Positions 1-9,629 of a stretch of DNA of 64,000 bases are shown one piece after another. Each line of letters opens with the position of its first letter. Position 1 is the stretch's first letter. The DNA is from an uncultured Polaromonas sp. Its GTDB lineage: Bacteria > Pseudomonadota > Gammaproteobacteria > Burkholderiales > Burkholderiaceae_C. The notes under the pieces are model-generated. The model searched no databases, was not told where the DNA came from, and saw nothing but the letters and a program-made list of their open reading frames with translations. The position numbers were made by a program, and so were the translations under genes. The stretch is from positions 1 to 64,000 of the forward strand of contig CALMEI010000044.1 of the NCBI GenBank assembly GCA_937863225.1, read 5' to 3'.

Positions 1-1
1 G

Positions 2-205
2 TTGGCGTTTTGGTTGATTGGGCAGATGGGCGACAAAGTGTGGCAAACGTCGCTGCTGATTTTCATTGGCGCTTGGATCGCACAGTTCATTGGTCACTAT
101 TTGGAAGGCAAAAAGCCATCGTTTTTTGAGGACATTCAATACCTGTGGGTGGGGCCGCTGTTTGTGCTGTCCAAGCTCTTTATGAAGCTGGGCATTAAAT
201 GGTAG
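2..205 (+). CDS. Mpo1-like (DUF962) membrane protein, 3' part
   Basis: This is the C-terminal part of a small hydrophobic protein cut by the left edge; the TTG at position 2 is probably internal. The readable 67 residues contain a membrane segment (LLIFIGAWIAQFIGHYLEG) and the GKKPSFFEDIQYLWVGPLFV stretch typical of DUF962/Mpo1-like proteins. In yeast, Mpo1 is an ER dioxygenase acting on 2-hydroxy fatty acids; the bacterial role is not established. It ends 25 bp before a degenerate copy of the dispersed repeat. The family call rests on the C-terminal motif only. Confidence 0.6.
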   Translation: MAFWLIGQMGDKVWQTSLLIFIGAWIAQFIGHYLEGKKPSFFEDIQYLWVGPLFVLSKLFMKLGIKW

Positions 206-230
206 TTTATGTTTGTTTCAGTAACAAATT

Positions 231-285
231 GGCCTCTGGCCATTGTAAAAATTGCCTAGACAGCCATTAAAAGCATAGTCATATT
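231..285 (-). repeat. Degenerate copy of the dispersed palindromic repeat
   Basis: The stretch beginning GGCCTCTGGCC and continuing through ATTGCCTAGACAGCCATTAA matches the family in the same orientation as the better copy at 769-825 (GGCCTGTAGACGG, ATTGCCTAG, GCTATCAA). Several positions have diverged. It lies immediately upstream of the secreted unknown gene and may supply part of its leader. Confidence 0.5.
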
Positions 286-290
286 TGAAA

Positions 291-755
291 ATGGACATAC
301 CTAAATGGCTGCTGGTTGGAATGACGACTGGCTTGTTATTCGCGCCCAACGCCATTGCCAAATGCGCGTCTGGCAAGCCAACCCTATTTTCTTGCTCTAC
401 TGCCAAAGGCAAAACCATTGAAGTGTGCGATGCAGGCAAGATGATTACTTACACGTTTGGCAGCCCGCAAGCCAAACCAGAAATTTCATTGAATGTGCCG
501 CGCAACAAAGTCACCACCTTTCAGTGGAACGGCATTGGGCGCTATTTGTCTTACGCGGTGGATATTCCCAACGACACCGCCAACAGCAAAACCACTTACA
601 GCGTTTTTCACGGCATGGACAGAATCACCAAGGAGCATGCGGTAGAAGCTGGCGTGAATGTGTTGGTGGACGGCAAACTGCTAGCGACGGTGCGCTGCAG
701 TGGCAAGAACATCATCAACAACTTAGAGGGTGTGGATTTGGCACCTACGCCCTAA
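291..755 (+). CDS. Secreted protein of unknown function
   Basis: I do not recognise this protein. The roughly 154-residue product starts with a signal peptide (LLVGMTTGLLFAPNAIA) with likely cleavage before KCASG. The mature part has four cysteines (KCASG, SCSTA, VCDAG, RCSGK) that could form two disulfides, and is otherwise beta-prone. A TTG two codons upstream (285) is an alternative start; no good Shine-Dalgarno sequence precedes either. The gene is flanked on both sides by same-orientation copies of the dispersed repeat, which suggests an accessory gene. Confidence 0.65.
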   Translation: MDIPKWLLVGMTTGLLFAPNAIAKCASGKPTLFSCSTAKGKTIEVCDAGKMITYTFGSPQAKPEISLNVPRNKVTTFQWNGIGRYLSYAVDIPNDTANSKTTYSVFHGMDRITKEHAVEAGVNVLVDGKLLATVRCSGKNIINNLEGVDLAPTP

Positions 756-768
756 TTTATTGATAGTT

Positions 769-825
769 TTGGCCTGTAGACGGCGTATTGATTGCCTAGT
801 GTGCTATCAATAATGTAGCAATATA
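769..825 (-). repeat. Dispersed palindromic repeat, intergenic copy
   Basis: Reads GGCCTGTAGACGGCGTATTG, then ATTGCCTAG, then a hairpin-forming GCTATCAATAATGTAGC. This is the reverse complement of the orientation at 8550-8605. It sits between the secreted unknown gene and the cyclase gene and could form part of the cyclase 5' region. Confidence 0.8.
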
Positions 826-889
826 ATCGAAATATCGTTGAGTACAGTGTTGACTCAATTTCATGTACGTGAATTTACAGGATTCCTAA

Positions 890-3013
890 GTGATTAATTC
901 TCAAAGCAAGCCGCTTGTTGCGGTTTCAAGTGTTCGTCTGCGCCCCAGTATTGTGGGACTGTTTGTTATTTTGGTGGTGCCCATCTTCACAGCGATGCTG
1001 TGGTTCACTTACAAAACGAATGATTCAATGACGCGCAGCAATGCGAAAGACTTGATGGAACGGTTTCGTTTTGAAGCCGCCACCAATACCCAGAATTTGT
1101 TGAATCCGATTGCCAATATGGTGACGACGGCCGCCACGCTGGGAAGTAAACAGCCGCAGTTTTATCGGAATGACCAGGCATGGGACTATTTAAAAGATAT
1201 TCTGTCTTATAACGAAACCACCAGCAGCGTGTACGTCGGTTTTGAAGATGGTAGCTTTCGTCAGCTTGCGCGAACCCATGCGACCATGCGAATCCAGGAT
1301 CAGGCTGTCCCCAAAGATTCGGCTTTGGCTTACCGGTCGCTTGATCGATCTGCCCATCAAACAGGTATTGATGCGTTCACATTTAAAAACCTCGAAGGCA
1401 AAGTGGTTGGGGATATTCAAATGGCTGCGACGTATGACCCACGCCAGCGCGATTGGTACAAAGCCGCTGCCATCAACAAAGAGGTGACGATTGCTGCGCC
1501 CTATGTGTTTGCATCCACAGGCTTGCCTGGTATCACCGTGGCCGCCCCGTTTTATGCGGATGGCAACATATTGGGCGTGGTAGCAGCCGATATCACTTTG
1601 GACAATTTGTCTAAATTTTTATCCGAAAGGGTGGTCAGCCCCCGAGCCCTGAGTCTGATTGTTGATAACCAAGACAAAGTCATTGCTTATTCCAATCTGA
1701 AAGAACCCAGTAAACGAACCAACGGAAAAATAGATTTGAAGCACGTTGGGGCTTTGGAGAGTGATTTGCCAGCATTGGCAATGATTCAGCAATCCAAGGC
1801 CGAGAATAAAGACAACTTCACGTTTGTGCACCCCAACACGGGGGAAGAATATGCGGCCAGTTTCAGCAGCTTCGCATCCGATCGCAGTAAAAAATGGCAG
1901 GTATTGATTGTGGCACCGCTGGATGATTTTGCCGGTCCTTTGAAAGAGAACAACAAACGTCTGCTCATCTTTGGTTCATTGGCCATTGTGCTGCAAGTTT
2001 TGTTTATTTATTTTCTATCCCGACTGATTGCCAAGCCACTGGAGCGGCTAGAGAAAAAAGTCAACGACGTCAGAGAGTTGGTTGAAGTGCAGCAGGGGGA
2101 AGTCATTCAATCGCCCATACGCGAAATTGCATCGCTCAGCCGTGCGGTTGATACCTTGGATCACGCGGTTCGCTCATTTGCAGCATTTGTCCCCATAGCG
2201 TTGGTGCGCCACTTGATCGAGTCTGACAAACAGCTTGAATTGGGTGGAAAAAGCCGTTTCCTGACCATGATGTTTTGTGATGTGGAGGCATTTTCAACGC
2301 TGGCTGAAAGCAGTCCGTCGCAAGATTTGTTGGCGCGTATATCGGCATACCTGGAAGTCGTCACACTCGCGGTGAATGATGAGCAGGGCACAATTGATAA
2401 ATTCATTGGCGATGCGGCCGTGGCGTTTTGGGGTGCGCCAGCCGAACTGCCCGATCACGCCTGGCGTGCTTGTGCTGCTGCCATTCGCATTCGCGACAAA
2501 ATGGCCGAGTTGAATGAAATGTGGCGCGCACAGGGGCAAGAACCTTTGCAAATTCGCATTGGTATCCATTGCGACTCGGTTACGGTGGGAAACATTGGGT
2601 CAAAGCACAGGATGAGTTACACCGTCATGGGTGACGCAGTCAACGTGACATCGCGACTAGAAGGTGTGAACAAAGATTACGGGACACAAATTTGTGTCAG
2701 CCAAGCCATCTTTCGTGAAGTGGGTGAACGTCTTGTGTTGCGACCAATCGACGTGGTAACAGTCAAAGGTCGACGAAACAACTTGGAGATTCATGAATTA
2801 TTGGGTGTCATTGATGCCAATCAAGCGGGTGCTGAATCAACCGCTTCGCAAGCAGTCAAAGAGCAATGCAGAATCACCAAGTTAGCGTATCAGGCCTACA
2901 CAAATAAAAACTGGCCTTTAGCGATCCAACATTACCAAGCTTTGTTGGCCACCAACCCAGACGATCATTTGGCCGCCAATATGCTTCAACGGTGCACATT
3001 GGCGCAGAATTGA
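890..3013 (+). CDS. Membrane class III adenylate/guanylate cyclase with Cache sensor
   Basis: A 707-residue receptor cyclase. Order: N-terminal membrane helix (about 23-42), extracytoplasmic Cache-type sensor (about 43-345), second helix (about 355-377), HAMP linker, class III cyclase domain (about 455-640) and a short TPR-like tail. The catalytic residues are visible: metal aspartates in MMFCDVEAF (about D464) and FIGDAAVAFWG (about D508), the base-selecting lysine in IDKFIGD, and the Asn/Arg pair in NVTSRLEG. It should therefore be active; IDKFIGD favours cAMP. The start is GTG at 890. The sensor ligand cannot be told from sequence. Confidence 0.88.
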   Translation: MINSQSKPLVAVSSVRLRPSIVGLFVILVVPIFTAMLWFTYKTNDSMTRSNAKDLMERFRFEAATNTQNLLNPIANMVTTAATLGSKQPQFYRNDQAWDYLKDILSYNETTSSVYVGFEDGSFRQLARTHATMRIQDQAVPKDSALAYRSLDRSAHQTGIDAFTFKNLEGKVVGDIQMAATYDPRQRDWYKAAAINKEVTIAAPYVFASTGLPGITVAAPFYADGNILGVVAADITLDNLSKFLSERVVSPRALSLIVDNQDKVIAYSNLKEPSKRTNGKIDLKHVGALESDLPALAMIQQSKAENKDNFTFVHPNTGEEYAASFSSFASDRSKKWQVLIVAPLDDFAGPLKENNKRLLIFGSLAIVLQVLFIYFLSRLIAKPLERLEKKVNDVRELVEVQQGEVIQSPIREIASLSRAVDTLDHAVRSFAAFVPIALVRHLIESDKQLELGGKSRFLTMMFCDVEAFSTLAESSPSQDLLARISAYLEVVTLAVNDEQGTIDKFIGDAAVAFWGAPAELPDHAWRACAAAIRIRDKMAELNEMWRAQGQEPLQIRIGIHCDSVTVGNIGSKHRMSYTVMGDAVNVTSRLEGVNKDYGTQICVSQAIFREVGERLVLRPIDVVTVKGRRNNLEIHELLGVIDANQAGAESTASQAVKEQCRITKLAYQAYTNKNWPLAIQHYQALLATNPDDHLAANMLQRCTLAQN

Positions 3014-3072
3014 TTGCGTTTAGTCATGTTTGCGTTTAATCTTGGCTGAATGCCAAAATAAAGGAAGAACAC

Positions 3073-3648
3073 ATGGGATATTTGATTGCTGGTTTGGTGA
3101 TTTTTTTGGGTGTCCATTCGGTTCGCATTTTTGCCGATGGCTGGCGCACGGCGCAAATTGCCAAATGGGGCGAAAACACTTGGAAAGCGGGCTATTCAAT
3201 CAAGTCTGCCGTAGGTTTAGGGCTGATCATTTGGGGATACAGCGTGGCTCGTCTTGAACCGGGTTTGCTGTGGGTGCCCCCAATTGCCACACGACACATT
3301 GCGGCCACGCTGATGGTGCTGGCCATGATTTTGATGGTGGCGGCTTATGTACCCAAAAACGGCATCCGAGCACGCTTGCACCACCCCATGTTGTTGAGCG
3401 TCAAAACATGGGCATTCGCACATTTGTTGGCCAATGGGAATATGGCTGATGTGGTGTTGTTTGGCTCGTTTTTGGTGTGGGCTGTGCTGTGCTTCATTGC
3501 TGCCAAAAAACGTGACCGTGCAGAGGGCAAAGTTTATCCGCAAGGACAAACCATGCCAACCATTGTGACCATTGTGGTGGGCTTGGTGGCTTACGGCGCA
3601 ACGGTGATGGGCTTGCACCGCTGGCTGATTGGCGTGCCGGTGTTTTGA
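3073..3648 (+). CDS. NnrU family integral membrane protein
   Basis: A 191-residue multi-spanning protein with about five hydrophobic helices. It begins MGYLIAGLVIFLGVHSVRIF and contains HHPMLLSVKTWAFAHLLANG, a motif typical of the NnrU family. NnrU was named from nitrite/nitric oxide reductase clusters, but most homologues, as here, lie outside denitrification loci and their activity is unknown. AAGGAAG precedes the ATG at good spacing. It lies 60 bp after the cyclase gene and may be co-transcribed with it. Confidence 0.8.
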   Translation: MGYLIAGLVIFLGVHSVRIFADGWRTAQIAKWGENTWKAGYSIKSAVGLGLIIWGYSVARLEPGLLWVPPIATRHIAATLMVLAMILMVAAYVPKNGIRARLHHPMLLSVKTWAFAHLLANGNMADVVLFGSFLVWAVLCFIAAKKRDRAEGKVYPQGQTMPTIVTIVVGLVAYGATVMGLHRWLIGVPVF

Positions 3649-3666
3649 TTTGGCTTTAATCCAGAT

Positions 3667-4047
3667 TTAGCCAAAATTTGGCAAATCGGGTTTGGCAACC
3701 GGTTTGCCTGCAGCGTTCCAGGCTTCAAATCCGCCTGCAATGCTTTTGATATTCAGGTAACCCATTTCTTGCAGCGATGCTGCTGCCAAGGCTGCCCGGC
3801 CACTGGTACGGCAGTACAGCACCAATTTCAAATCACGCGATTGCAGAGCCGGGTTCAAGCTCATTTTGAACTCCAACATGCCGCGCGACATGTGAACAGC
3901 ACCTGGTATGTGGCCAGCGGCGTATTCCAAGTCGTCACGCACGTCAATCAGCACGTCGGCGGCATTGATGGCGGAGTCTGCATCTTGAACGGAAACCTCT
4001 TGAATGCGAGATTTGGCTTGGGCGACGAGATCGTTGGCAGTTTTCAT
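3667..4047 (-). CDS. Single-domain rhodanese-like protein
   Basis: A roughly 126-residue rhodanese domain. The conserved VLIDVRDDLEYAAGHIPGA region is followed by the active-site loop YCRTSGRAA, whose cysteine would carry the persulfide, and by the C-terminal GGFEAWNAAGKPV. I chose MKTANDL at 4047 because AAGGAT lies just upstream; the frame stays open to 4116 but that extension does not look like family sequence. No signal peptide, so probably cytoplasmic. It is convergent with the NnrU gene and divergent from phaR. The sulfur acceptor is unknown. Confidence 0.85.
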   Translation of the reverse strand: MKTANDLVAQAKSRIQEVSVQDADSAINAADVLIDVRDDLEYAAGHIPGAVHMSRGMLEFKMSLNPALQSRDLKLVLYCRTSGRAALAAASLQEMGYLNIKSIAGGFEAWNAAGKPVAKPDLPNFG

Positions 4048-4154
4048 AATATCCTTGAATGATGGAAAAGATTGCAAAAAGTAAGGGTAGACACCGTGGC
4101 TATGGTAGCGGCACAATAGCGATAATCACACTATTCTTTAGAGCTATTTGATTC

Positions 4155-4763
4155 ATGACACCCAAAAAACCAAGCACCCCAGCCGCCCGAAAAACGGTGT
4201 CCAAGGTGACGACCAAAGCGACCACCAAAGCCACTGCAGCTGCCACAGAGCAGGCTCAAACGGTCGACCAAGCATCGGCAGCGACAGCGACACACTCCGG
4301 GGTGTTCAACAAAAACACGCGGGTGATTAAAAAATACCCCAACCGCCGCTTGTACGACACCACCACGTCCAGCTACATCACATTGGCGGACATCAAAACA
4401 CTGGTCATGAAGAACGCCCCATTTGTGGTGCGTGACGCCAAGACGGACGAAGACCTGACACGCAGCATGTTGCTGCAAATTATTCTAGAAGCTGAAGCCG
4501 GTGGCGCACCCATGTTCACCGAAGCGGTGCTGGCCAATATCATTCGCTTTTACGGTCATGCCATGCAAGGTTTTGTGGGTAATTATTTGGAAAAAAACAT
4601 GCAAACCTTTACCGATTTGCAAGCCAATATGAGCAAGCAATCGGCAGACCTCACGCCTGAAGCTTGGACCAAATTCATGCAACAAGGCGTGATGGGCAGC
4701 TACATGCAGCAGATGCAAAAACAGACCGAGCAAATGCTGGGCATGTTTGGTCTGAAAAAGTAA
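4155..4763 (+). CDS. phaR: Polyhydroxyalkanoate synthesis repressor PhaR
   Basis: A 202-residue regulator. A basic, Ala/Thr/Lys-rich N-terminal tail (about 1-50) precedes the PHB/PHA accumulation DNA-binding domain, recognised by VIKKYPNRRLYDTTTSSYIT and the following DLTRSMLLQIILEAE region. The C-terminal half is helical and Gln/Met-rich. PhaR binds both DNA and nascent polyhydroxybutyrate granules and represses phasin genes, so the host probably makes PHB. No phasin or synthase gene lies in this window. Confidence 0.93.
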   Translation: MTPKKPSTPAARKTVSKVTTKATTKATAAATEQAQTVDQASAATATHSGVFNKNTRVIKKYPNRRLYDTTTSSYITLADIKTLVMKNAPFVVRDAKTDEDLTRSMLLQIILEAEAGGAPMFTEAVLANIIRFYGHAMQGFVGNYLEKNMQTFTDLQANMSKQSADLTPEAWTKFMQQGVMGSYMQQMQKQTEQMLGMFGLKK

Positions 4764-4787
4764 GCCACGATTTCTTTTCTTATTTTC

Positions 4788-7043
4788 ATGACCGATACCA
4801 CGACACACCACCGCATTTGCCCTTTGTGCGAAGCTTGCTGTGGTTTAGAAATCAAAGTGCAAGGTACGCAGATTATCAGCATACGTGGGCATGAAGCCGA
4901 TGTGTTGAGTGCGGGTTATATCTGTCCGAAAGCCGTATCGCTGAAAGACCTGCACGAAGACCCTGACCGTTTGCGTACACCGATGATCAAACGCAATGGT
5001 GTGCATGAACCCGCCACTTGGGACCAAGCCTTTACCGAAATTGAAAAGCGTTTACTGCCGATCAGGGCGCAACATGGCAATCACAGCGTGGGTGTGACGG
5101 TGGGGAACCCATCGGCACACAAAATTGGTTTGCTCACCTATTTTGGCAAACTGGCGCGCGCGTTGGGCACCAAAAATGTGTTCTCTGCATCCACTTTGGA
5201 TCAAATGCCGAAACAGCTTGCCAGTGGGCTGATGTTTGGGCATTGGCTCAGTATTGCCTTGCCGGATATTGAGCGCACCGATTTGCTCATCGTCTTGGGT
5301 GCCAACCCATTGGTGAGCAACGGCAGCATGTGGACAGTGCCCGATTTTCGTGGCAAAGCCAAAGCTCTGCGTGCACGGGGAGGCGAGTTGATAGTGATTG
5401 ACCCGCGCCGCACCGAAACCGCTGCGGTGGCCGATGTGCATCATTTCATTCGCCCCAATTCAGATGTGTTTTTGTTGGCAGCCATGGTGCATACCTTGTT
5501 TGCAGAAAACTTGGTCAAGCTGGGTGGCGTTGCTGAATGGGTGCAAGGCATGGATGAACTACGTGATGCCATTACACCGTTCACGCCCGAAGTGTGTGCC
5601 ACACGTTGCCAAATAGATGCGGAAACCATTCGCAGTTTGGCCCGCAAAATGGCCAACACCCCACGCGCCGCGCTGTATGCCCGCATAGGCACCTGCACGC
5701 AAGAATACGGCACGCTGGCCAGTTGGCTGGTGGATGTGATCAACACTTTAACGGGTCATTTGGACCAAGAAGGTGGTGTGTTGTTTGCCAAATCTGCCGC
5801 CTTTGCCAGCAATACCCTGGGCAAGCCAGGTATGGGCAAGGGCGTGAGCACAGGGCGACACCATTCCCGTGTGAGCCATGCGCCAGAGGTGTATGGCGAG
5901 TTGCCTATCTCGTGTTTGGCCGAAGAAATTGAAACGCCAGAAGAAACCGCTGGAATGGGGCAAATACGCGCCTTGTTCACCGTTGCCAGCAACCCAGTTT
6001 TATCCAGCCCCGATGGTCCACGCTTGGCACGTGCATTGGACAAGCTCGATTTCATGGTCAGCATGGACATTTATTTGAACGAAACTTCGCGCCATGCCGA
6101 CGTGATTTTGCCCGGGCCATCGCCACTGGAAGACTTTCATTACGACGTGGCTTTCCCACAGCTGTCGTGGCGCAACCATGCGCGTGCCAGCAAACCGATA
6201 TTTACCCCAGCGGCAGAACAGTATGCCGAATGGCAAACCATTTTGAAACTGGCAGCCATCGTGAAAGGACAGGGCGCACAAGCCGATGCTGACAGCTTGG
6301 ACGATGCCGAATTTGAGCAAGACATCGCGCGATTGGGATTGCCGGCAACTGTTGTACAGGCCGTCATAGCTGCCACCGCATCATTGCGCGGACCACAACG
6401 CGCCTTGGATGTGGCGTTGCGATTTGGCCCTTATGGAGATCAATTTGGTCAAAAGCCTGATGGCTTGAATTTGGCAAAAGTACTGGCCGCTGCCAGCCAA
6501 GGCGGCATTGATTTGGGTGCATTGCAACCCCGTATTCCCGAGGTCCTGCGCACACCCAGTGGCAAGGTGGAACTGTCCCCCCCGAGCTTGTTGCAAGATT
6601 TAAAACGTGCAGAGGTTGATTTGCACAATGCCAAAGCTGATTTGGTGATCATCGGGCGGCGCGATGTGCGCTCCAATAACAGTTGGATGCACAACTTGCC
6701 CGTGTTGGCCAAAGGGCCGTTTCGCTGTACCTTGTTGGTCAACCAACAGGACGCCAGCAAGCATGGTGTGACCGATGGCAGCATGGTGACACTTCGCAAC
6801 GTCACGCAAAATGGCGATGAACAGCGCAGCATTCAAGCAGTGGTGCAGTTAAGCAGCGACATGATGCCCGGCGTGATGAGCTTGCCGCATGGCTGGGGCC
6901 ATGATTTGCCCCATAGCAGGTTAAGCGTTGCGGCTGAACGACCCGGTGCCAATTTGAATGCCTTGCTGGACAGCAAACTGCGCGACCCTTTGTCGGGTAA
7001 CTCTGTTTTAGGTGGTGTGCCCGTGACGATGAGCCTCGCATAA
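4788..7043 (+). CDS. Molybdopterin-dependent oxidoreductase (formate dehydrogenase/nitrate reductase superfamily)
   Basis: A 751-residue cytoplasmic molybdoenzyme with no Tat signal. The N-terminus carries a [4Fe-4S] site (CPLCEACC, then GYICPKA). The molybdopterin domains follow, with [14 protein letters not shown] and [10 protein letters not shown] as cofactor-contact regions and a C-terminal MopB barrel (SLPHGWGHD). At the usual position of the Mo-ligating Cys or Sec the sequence reads SASTLDQMP, so the ligand may be Asp or Ser; this is inference. No partner subunit adjoins it. Substrate unknown. Confidence 0.82.
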   Translation: MTDTTTHHRICPLCEACCGLEIKVQGTQIISIRGHEADVLSAGYICPKAVSLKDLHEDPDRLRTPMIKRNGVHEPATWDQAFTEIEKRLLPIRAQHGNHSVGVTVGNPSAHKIGLLTYFGKLARALGTKNVFSASTLDQMPKQLASGLMFGHWLSIALPDIERTDLLIVLGANPLVSNGSMWTVPDFRGKAKALRARGGELIVIDPRRTETAAVADVHHFIRPNSDVFLLAAMVHTLFAENLVKLGGVAEWVQGMDELRDAITPFTPEVCATRCQIDAETIRSLARKMANTPRAALYARIGTCTQEYGTLASWLVDVINTLTGHLDQEGGVLFAKSAAFASNTLGKPGMGKGVSTGRHHSRVSHAPEVYGELPISCLAEEIETPEETAGMGQIRALFTVASNPVLSSPDGPRLARALDKLDFMVSMDIYLNETSRHADVILPGPSPLEDFHYDVAFPQLSWRNHARASKPIFTPAAEQYAEWQTILKLAAIVKGQGAQADADSLDDAEFEQDIARLGLPATVVQAVIAATASLRGPQRALDVALRFGPYGDQFGQKPDGLNLAKVLAAASQGGIDLGALQPRIPEVLRTPSGKVELSPPSLLQDLKRAEVDLHNAKADLVIIGRRDVRSNNSWMHNLPVLAKGPFRCTLLVNQQDASKHGVTDGSMVTLRNVTQNGDEQRSIQAVVQLSSDMMPGVMSLPHGWGHDLPHSRLSVAAERPGANLNALLDSKLRDPLSGNSVLGGVPVTMSLA

Positions 7044-7089
7044 GCATTTCGCAAACACAGCGATAAATCAAAACAGGGATAATGCCTGC

Positions 7090-8538
7090 ATGCAAGCAGA
7101 CACACTTTCCCCTACAAATCAAAACCCCTCCAACACCGCCCCCAAAGTCGCCCCAAAGGTTGGCTTTGTCAGCCTGGGCTGCCCCAAGGCGCTGACCGAT
7201 TCTGAGCTTATCCTCACCCAGTTGAGCGCCGAAGGCTACCAAACCTCCAAAACCTTTGAAGGCGCAGACTTGGTCATCGTCAACACCTGCGGGTTCATTG
7301 ACGATGCGGTCAAAGAAAGCCTGGACACCATTGGTGAGGCGCTGGCTGCCAATGGCAAAGTGATTGTGACAGGCTGTTTGGGTGGCAAAAAAGAGGGCGA
7401 CGTCGCGGGCACAGAGGGCAATATGATCCGCCAAATGCACCCCAGCGTGCTGGCCGTCACTGGCCCGCATGCCACGCAAGAGGTCATGGACGCCGTCCAC
7501 ACCCACCTGCCCAAGCCGCACGACCCGTTTGTTGACCTGGTCCCTAATCCAGCGATAAATGCTTTTGGCGTGGCAGGTATCAAGCTCACACCCAAACATT
7601 ACGCTTACCTCAAAATATCTGAAGGCTGCAACCACAGTTGCACGTTTTGCATCATCCCGTCCATGCGCGGTAAATTGGTATCCCGCCCGATAGGCGACGT
7701 ATTGAGCGAGGCACATGCCCTGTTTGCAGGCGGTGTGAAAGAGCTGTTGGTCATCAGCCAAGACACCTCCGCTTACGGTGTCGATGTCAAATACCGCATG
7801 GGCTTTTGGGACGGCAAACCCGTCAAGACCCGCATGTTGGAGCTGGTGCAAACCTTGGGTGACATTGCCGCGCAATATGGTGCATGGGTGCGTTTGCACT
7901 ACGTTTACCCCTATCCAAGCGTGGACGACATCATTCCCTTGATGGCCACAGGCAAAGTCTTGCCCTACTTGGACGTACCGTTGCAACACAGCCACCCCGA
8001 AGTGCTCAAACGCATGAAACGCCCCGCCAGTGGCGAGAAAAACATGGAGCGCATTTTGAAGTGGCGGCAAATTTGCCCTGAAATCGTCATCCGCAGCACC
8101 TTCATCGCCGGCTTCCCCGGTGAGACCGAGGCCGAATTTGCACATTTGCTGGACTTTTTGAAAGAAGCCAAAATCGACCGCGCCGGCTGCTTCGCCTACA
8201 GCCCTGTAGCCGGCGCCACTGCCAACGACATCCCCGGCATGCTGCCCCTAGAACTGCGCGAAGAGCGCCGCGCAAGATTCATGGAAGTGGCCGAGTTGGT
8301 TTCCGCCACCAAACTGCAAACCAGAGTCGGCGCCACCATGCAAGTCCTGGTAGACAGCGCCCCCGCCCAAGGCAAAAAAGGCGGCATCGGTAGAACCTAC
8401 GCCGACGCCCCCGAAATCGACGGCGTCGTCAAATTGTTACCACCTGAGAAAATCAGCAAAACCCTAAAAGTAGGCGAGTTCACCAAAGCCCGCATCGTGG
8501 GTACGCAGGGGCATGATTTGGTGGGGTTGCCGATTTGA
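7090..8538 (+). CDS. rimO: Ribosomal protein S12 methylthiotransferase RimO
   Basis: A 482-residue radical-SAM methylthiotransferase that adds a methylthio group to an aspartate of ribosomal protein S12. Order: UPF0004 domain with the auxiliary cluster cysteines ([18 protein letters not shown]), the radical-SAM CxxxCxxC motif in [13 protein letters not shown], and a C-terminal TRAM domain. [12 protein letters not shown] and [10 protein letters not shown] distinguish it from MiaB. It is somewhat longer than E. coli RimO because of an N-terminal tail. A dispersed repeat lies directly downstream. Confidence 0.96.
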   Translation: MQADTLSPTNQNPSNTAPKVAPKVGFVSLGCPKALTDSELILTQLSAEGYQTSKTFEGADLVIVNTCGFIDDAVKESLDTIGEALAANGKVIVTGCLGGKKEGDVAGTEGNMIRQMHPSVLAVTGPHATQEVMDAVHTHLPKPHDPFVDLVPNPAINAFGVAGIKLTPKHYAYLKISEGCNHSCTFCIIPSMRGKLVSRPIGDVLSEAHALFAGGVKELLVISQDTSAYGVDVKYRMGFWDGKPVKTRMLELVQTLGDIAAQYGAWVRLHYVYPYPSVDDIIPLMATGKVLPYLDVPLQHSHPEVLKRMKRPASGEKNMERILKWRQICPEIVIRSTFIAGFPGETEAEFAHLLDFLKEAKIDRAGCFAYSPVAGATANDIPGMLPLELREERRARFMEVAELVSATKLQTRVGATMQVLVDSAPAQGKKGGIGRTYADAPEIDGVVKLLPPEKISKTLKVGEFTKARIVGTQGHDLVGLPI

Positions 8539-8549
8539 TTTGCGAGTAT

Positions 8550-8605
8550 ATTGCTATATATTTAATAGCAATATAGGCAATAAATACGCCGGCTAGATGC
8601 CAAAT
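8550..8605 (+). repeat. Dispersed palindromic repeat, intergenic copy
   Basis: Begins with the perfect inverted repeat TTGCTAT...ATAGCAA, followed by TATAGGCAATAAATACGCCG and a GGCTAGATGCC-type end. It differs at about three positions over 50 bp from the copy at 9630-9680, which has the same orientation. The pair brackets the lipoprotein and GFA genes. It lies 12 bp after rimO. Confidence 0.9.
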
Positions 8606-8729
8606 TGGGGCTTAGATTGAGGTTTTTGACGTGTCAAAACCTGGAAAACGTGTCTTGATGGCTATTTTGAAGATAAGCATTATTTTAACCAGCAGATTTG
8701 ATAGCTAACTTATTAATGCAAAAGTAGCT

Positions 8730-9113
8730 CTACTGCTTGTTCATTACTTTACCGTCACGGAACACAACACTGTATTCTTTGTAACCTACATAGCCACCAT
8801 AACTGTTTTTGGCGTTGACCTCAAAGTGAACAATCCATCCATAGGTGTAGCTCGAACCCGCTGCAATCGATGTTAGTGTTAGATAACCTTTCTTTGGTTT
8901 AGTTATATTTTTGGTTAAAGCGCTATCAGGATCTTTGAGTCTGGGTTCAAGGTAGCTGACGATGCCGCGTTGTATTTGATCTTCGGTGGGTATTGGACCG
9001 TAGTCTGCTGAAAGCATTTGCTCTTGTGATGGCGGAGTTACCACAGCACAGCCTGAAAATATAGCAAGCATCACAAAGGCAGCGACAGTTAGAAATCGTT
9101 TTGTAATTGTCAT
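8730..9113 (-). CDS. Small putative lipoprotein of unknown function
   Basis: A roughly 127-residue product with a lipoprotein signal (FVMLAIFSGC, cysteine at about residue 22); phenylalanine at -3 of the lipobox is unusual but tolerated. The mature part, including SADYGPIPTEDQIQ and YLEPRLKDPDSA, is not one I can name with certainty. The start at 9113 is preferred because the signal peptide begins there; the frame stays open to 9131. The gene and its surroundings look AT-richer than the flanking rimO and msbA regions, and a pair of direct repeats brackets it, so recent acquisition is plausible. Confidence 0.65.
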   Translation of the reverse strand: MTITKRFLTVAAFVMLAIFSGCAVVTPPSQEQMLSADYGPIPTEDQIQRGIVSYLEPRLKDPDSALTKNITKPKKGYLTLTSIAAGSSYTYGWIVHFEVNAKNSYGGYVGYKEYSVVFRDGKVMNKQ

Positions 9114-9189
9114 ATTTTCATGCAAAATCAATAATTATATATTTGTAGGATTTCGGTTAAGAAGTACCTTAGTAGCGTACTAATCTTAT

Positions 9190-9606
9190 TTAAATCAACC
9201 CACTCCCCACCCCAGTCTCATGCATCGCCACCCCCTGCAACGTCTTAAACCAAGGCATCGCCGAGTTTCCCCAGATTTGAACCGTGGGTGCGAGTTGGGC
9301 GCGTTCGTTGACGCAGCCTAGGCGGAAGCCGTAGACTTTTGGGGTGTCTGGCTCGGTGGAATAGAGGTTGGTGCTGCATTCGCCGCAAAAGCCTTGGGCG
9401 CGCTGGTTGCCGCTGTCGGCGGTTTTGACGTAGTGTTTGGGGGTGCCGGTTATTTTGACGTTGTTGGGCGTGGCAAACGCGATGGCGCGGAAGGGGGCGC
9501 CAGAGAAGGTTTGGCAGTCGGTGCAGTGGCAGGCGACGATTTTGTGGGGGTCTATGAGGGCGGTGAAGGAAATAGCGCCGCAGTGGCATTGGCCAGAAAT
9601 TTGCAT
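9190..9606 (-). CDS. GFA/CENP-V family zinc protein
   Basis: A 138-residue protein with the GFA fold signature: zinc-binding pairs GQCHCGAISF, ACHCTDCQTFSGAPF and GFCGECSTNLY. The family was named after S-(hydroxymethyl)glutathione synthase, but most single-domain members have no proven activity, so this should not be read as a formaldehyde enzyme. It follows the start-side repeat at 9630-9680 and lies in the repeat-bracketed segment with the lipoprotein gene. Confidence 0.85.
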   Translation of the reverse strand: MQISGQCHCGAISFTALIDPHKIVACHCTDCQTFSGAPFRAIAFATPNNVKITGTPKHYVKTADSGNQRAQGFCGECSTNLYSTEPDTPKVYGFRLGCVNERAQLAPTVQIWGNSAMPWFKTLQGVAMHETGVGSGLI

Positions 9607-9629
9607 AGATTCCTTTCAAAAAGATATGA

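Noticed and set aside
6802-8145. 447-codon open frame on the minus strand across rimO
   Set aside because: It lies antisense to rimO and the 3' end of the molybdoenzyme gene, whose motifs are unambiguous. Its translation is rich in His, Gln and Cys without any family pattern, as expected for a shadow frame.
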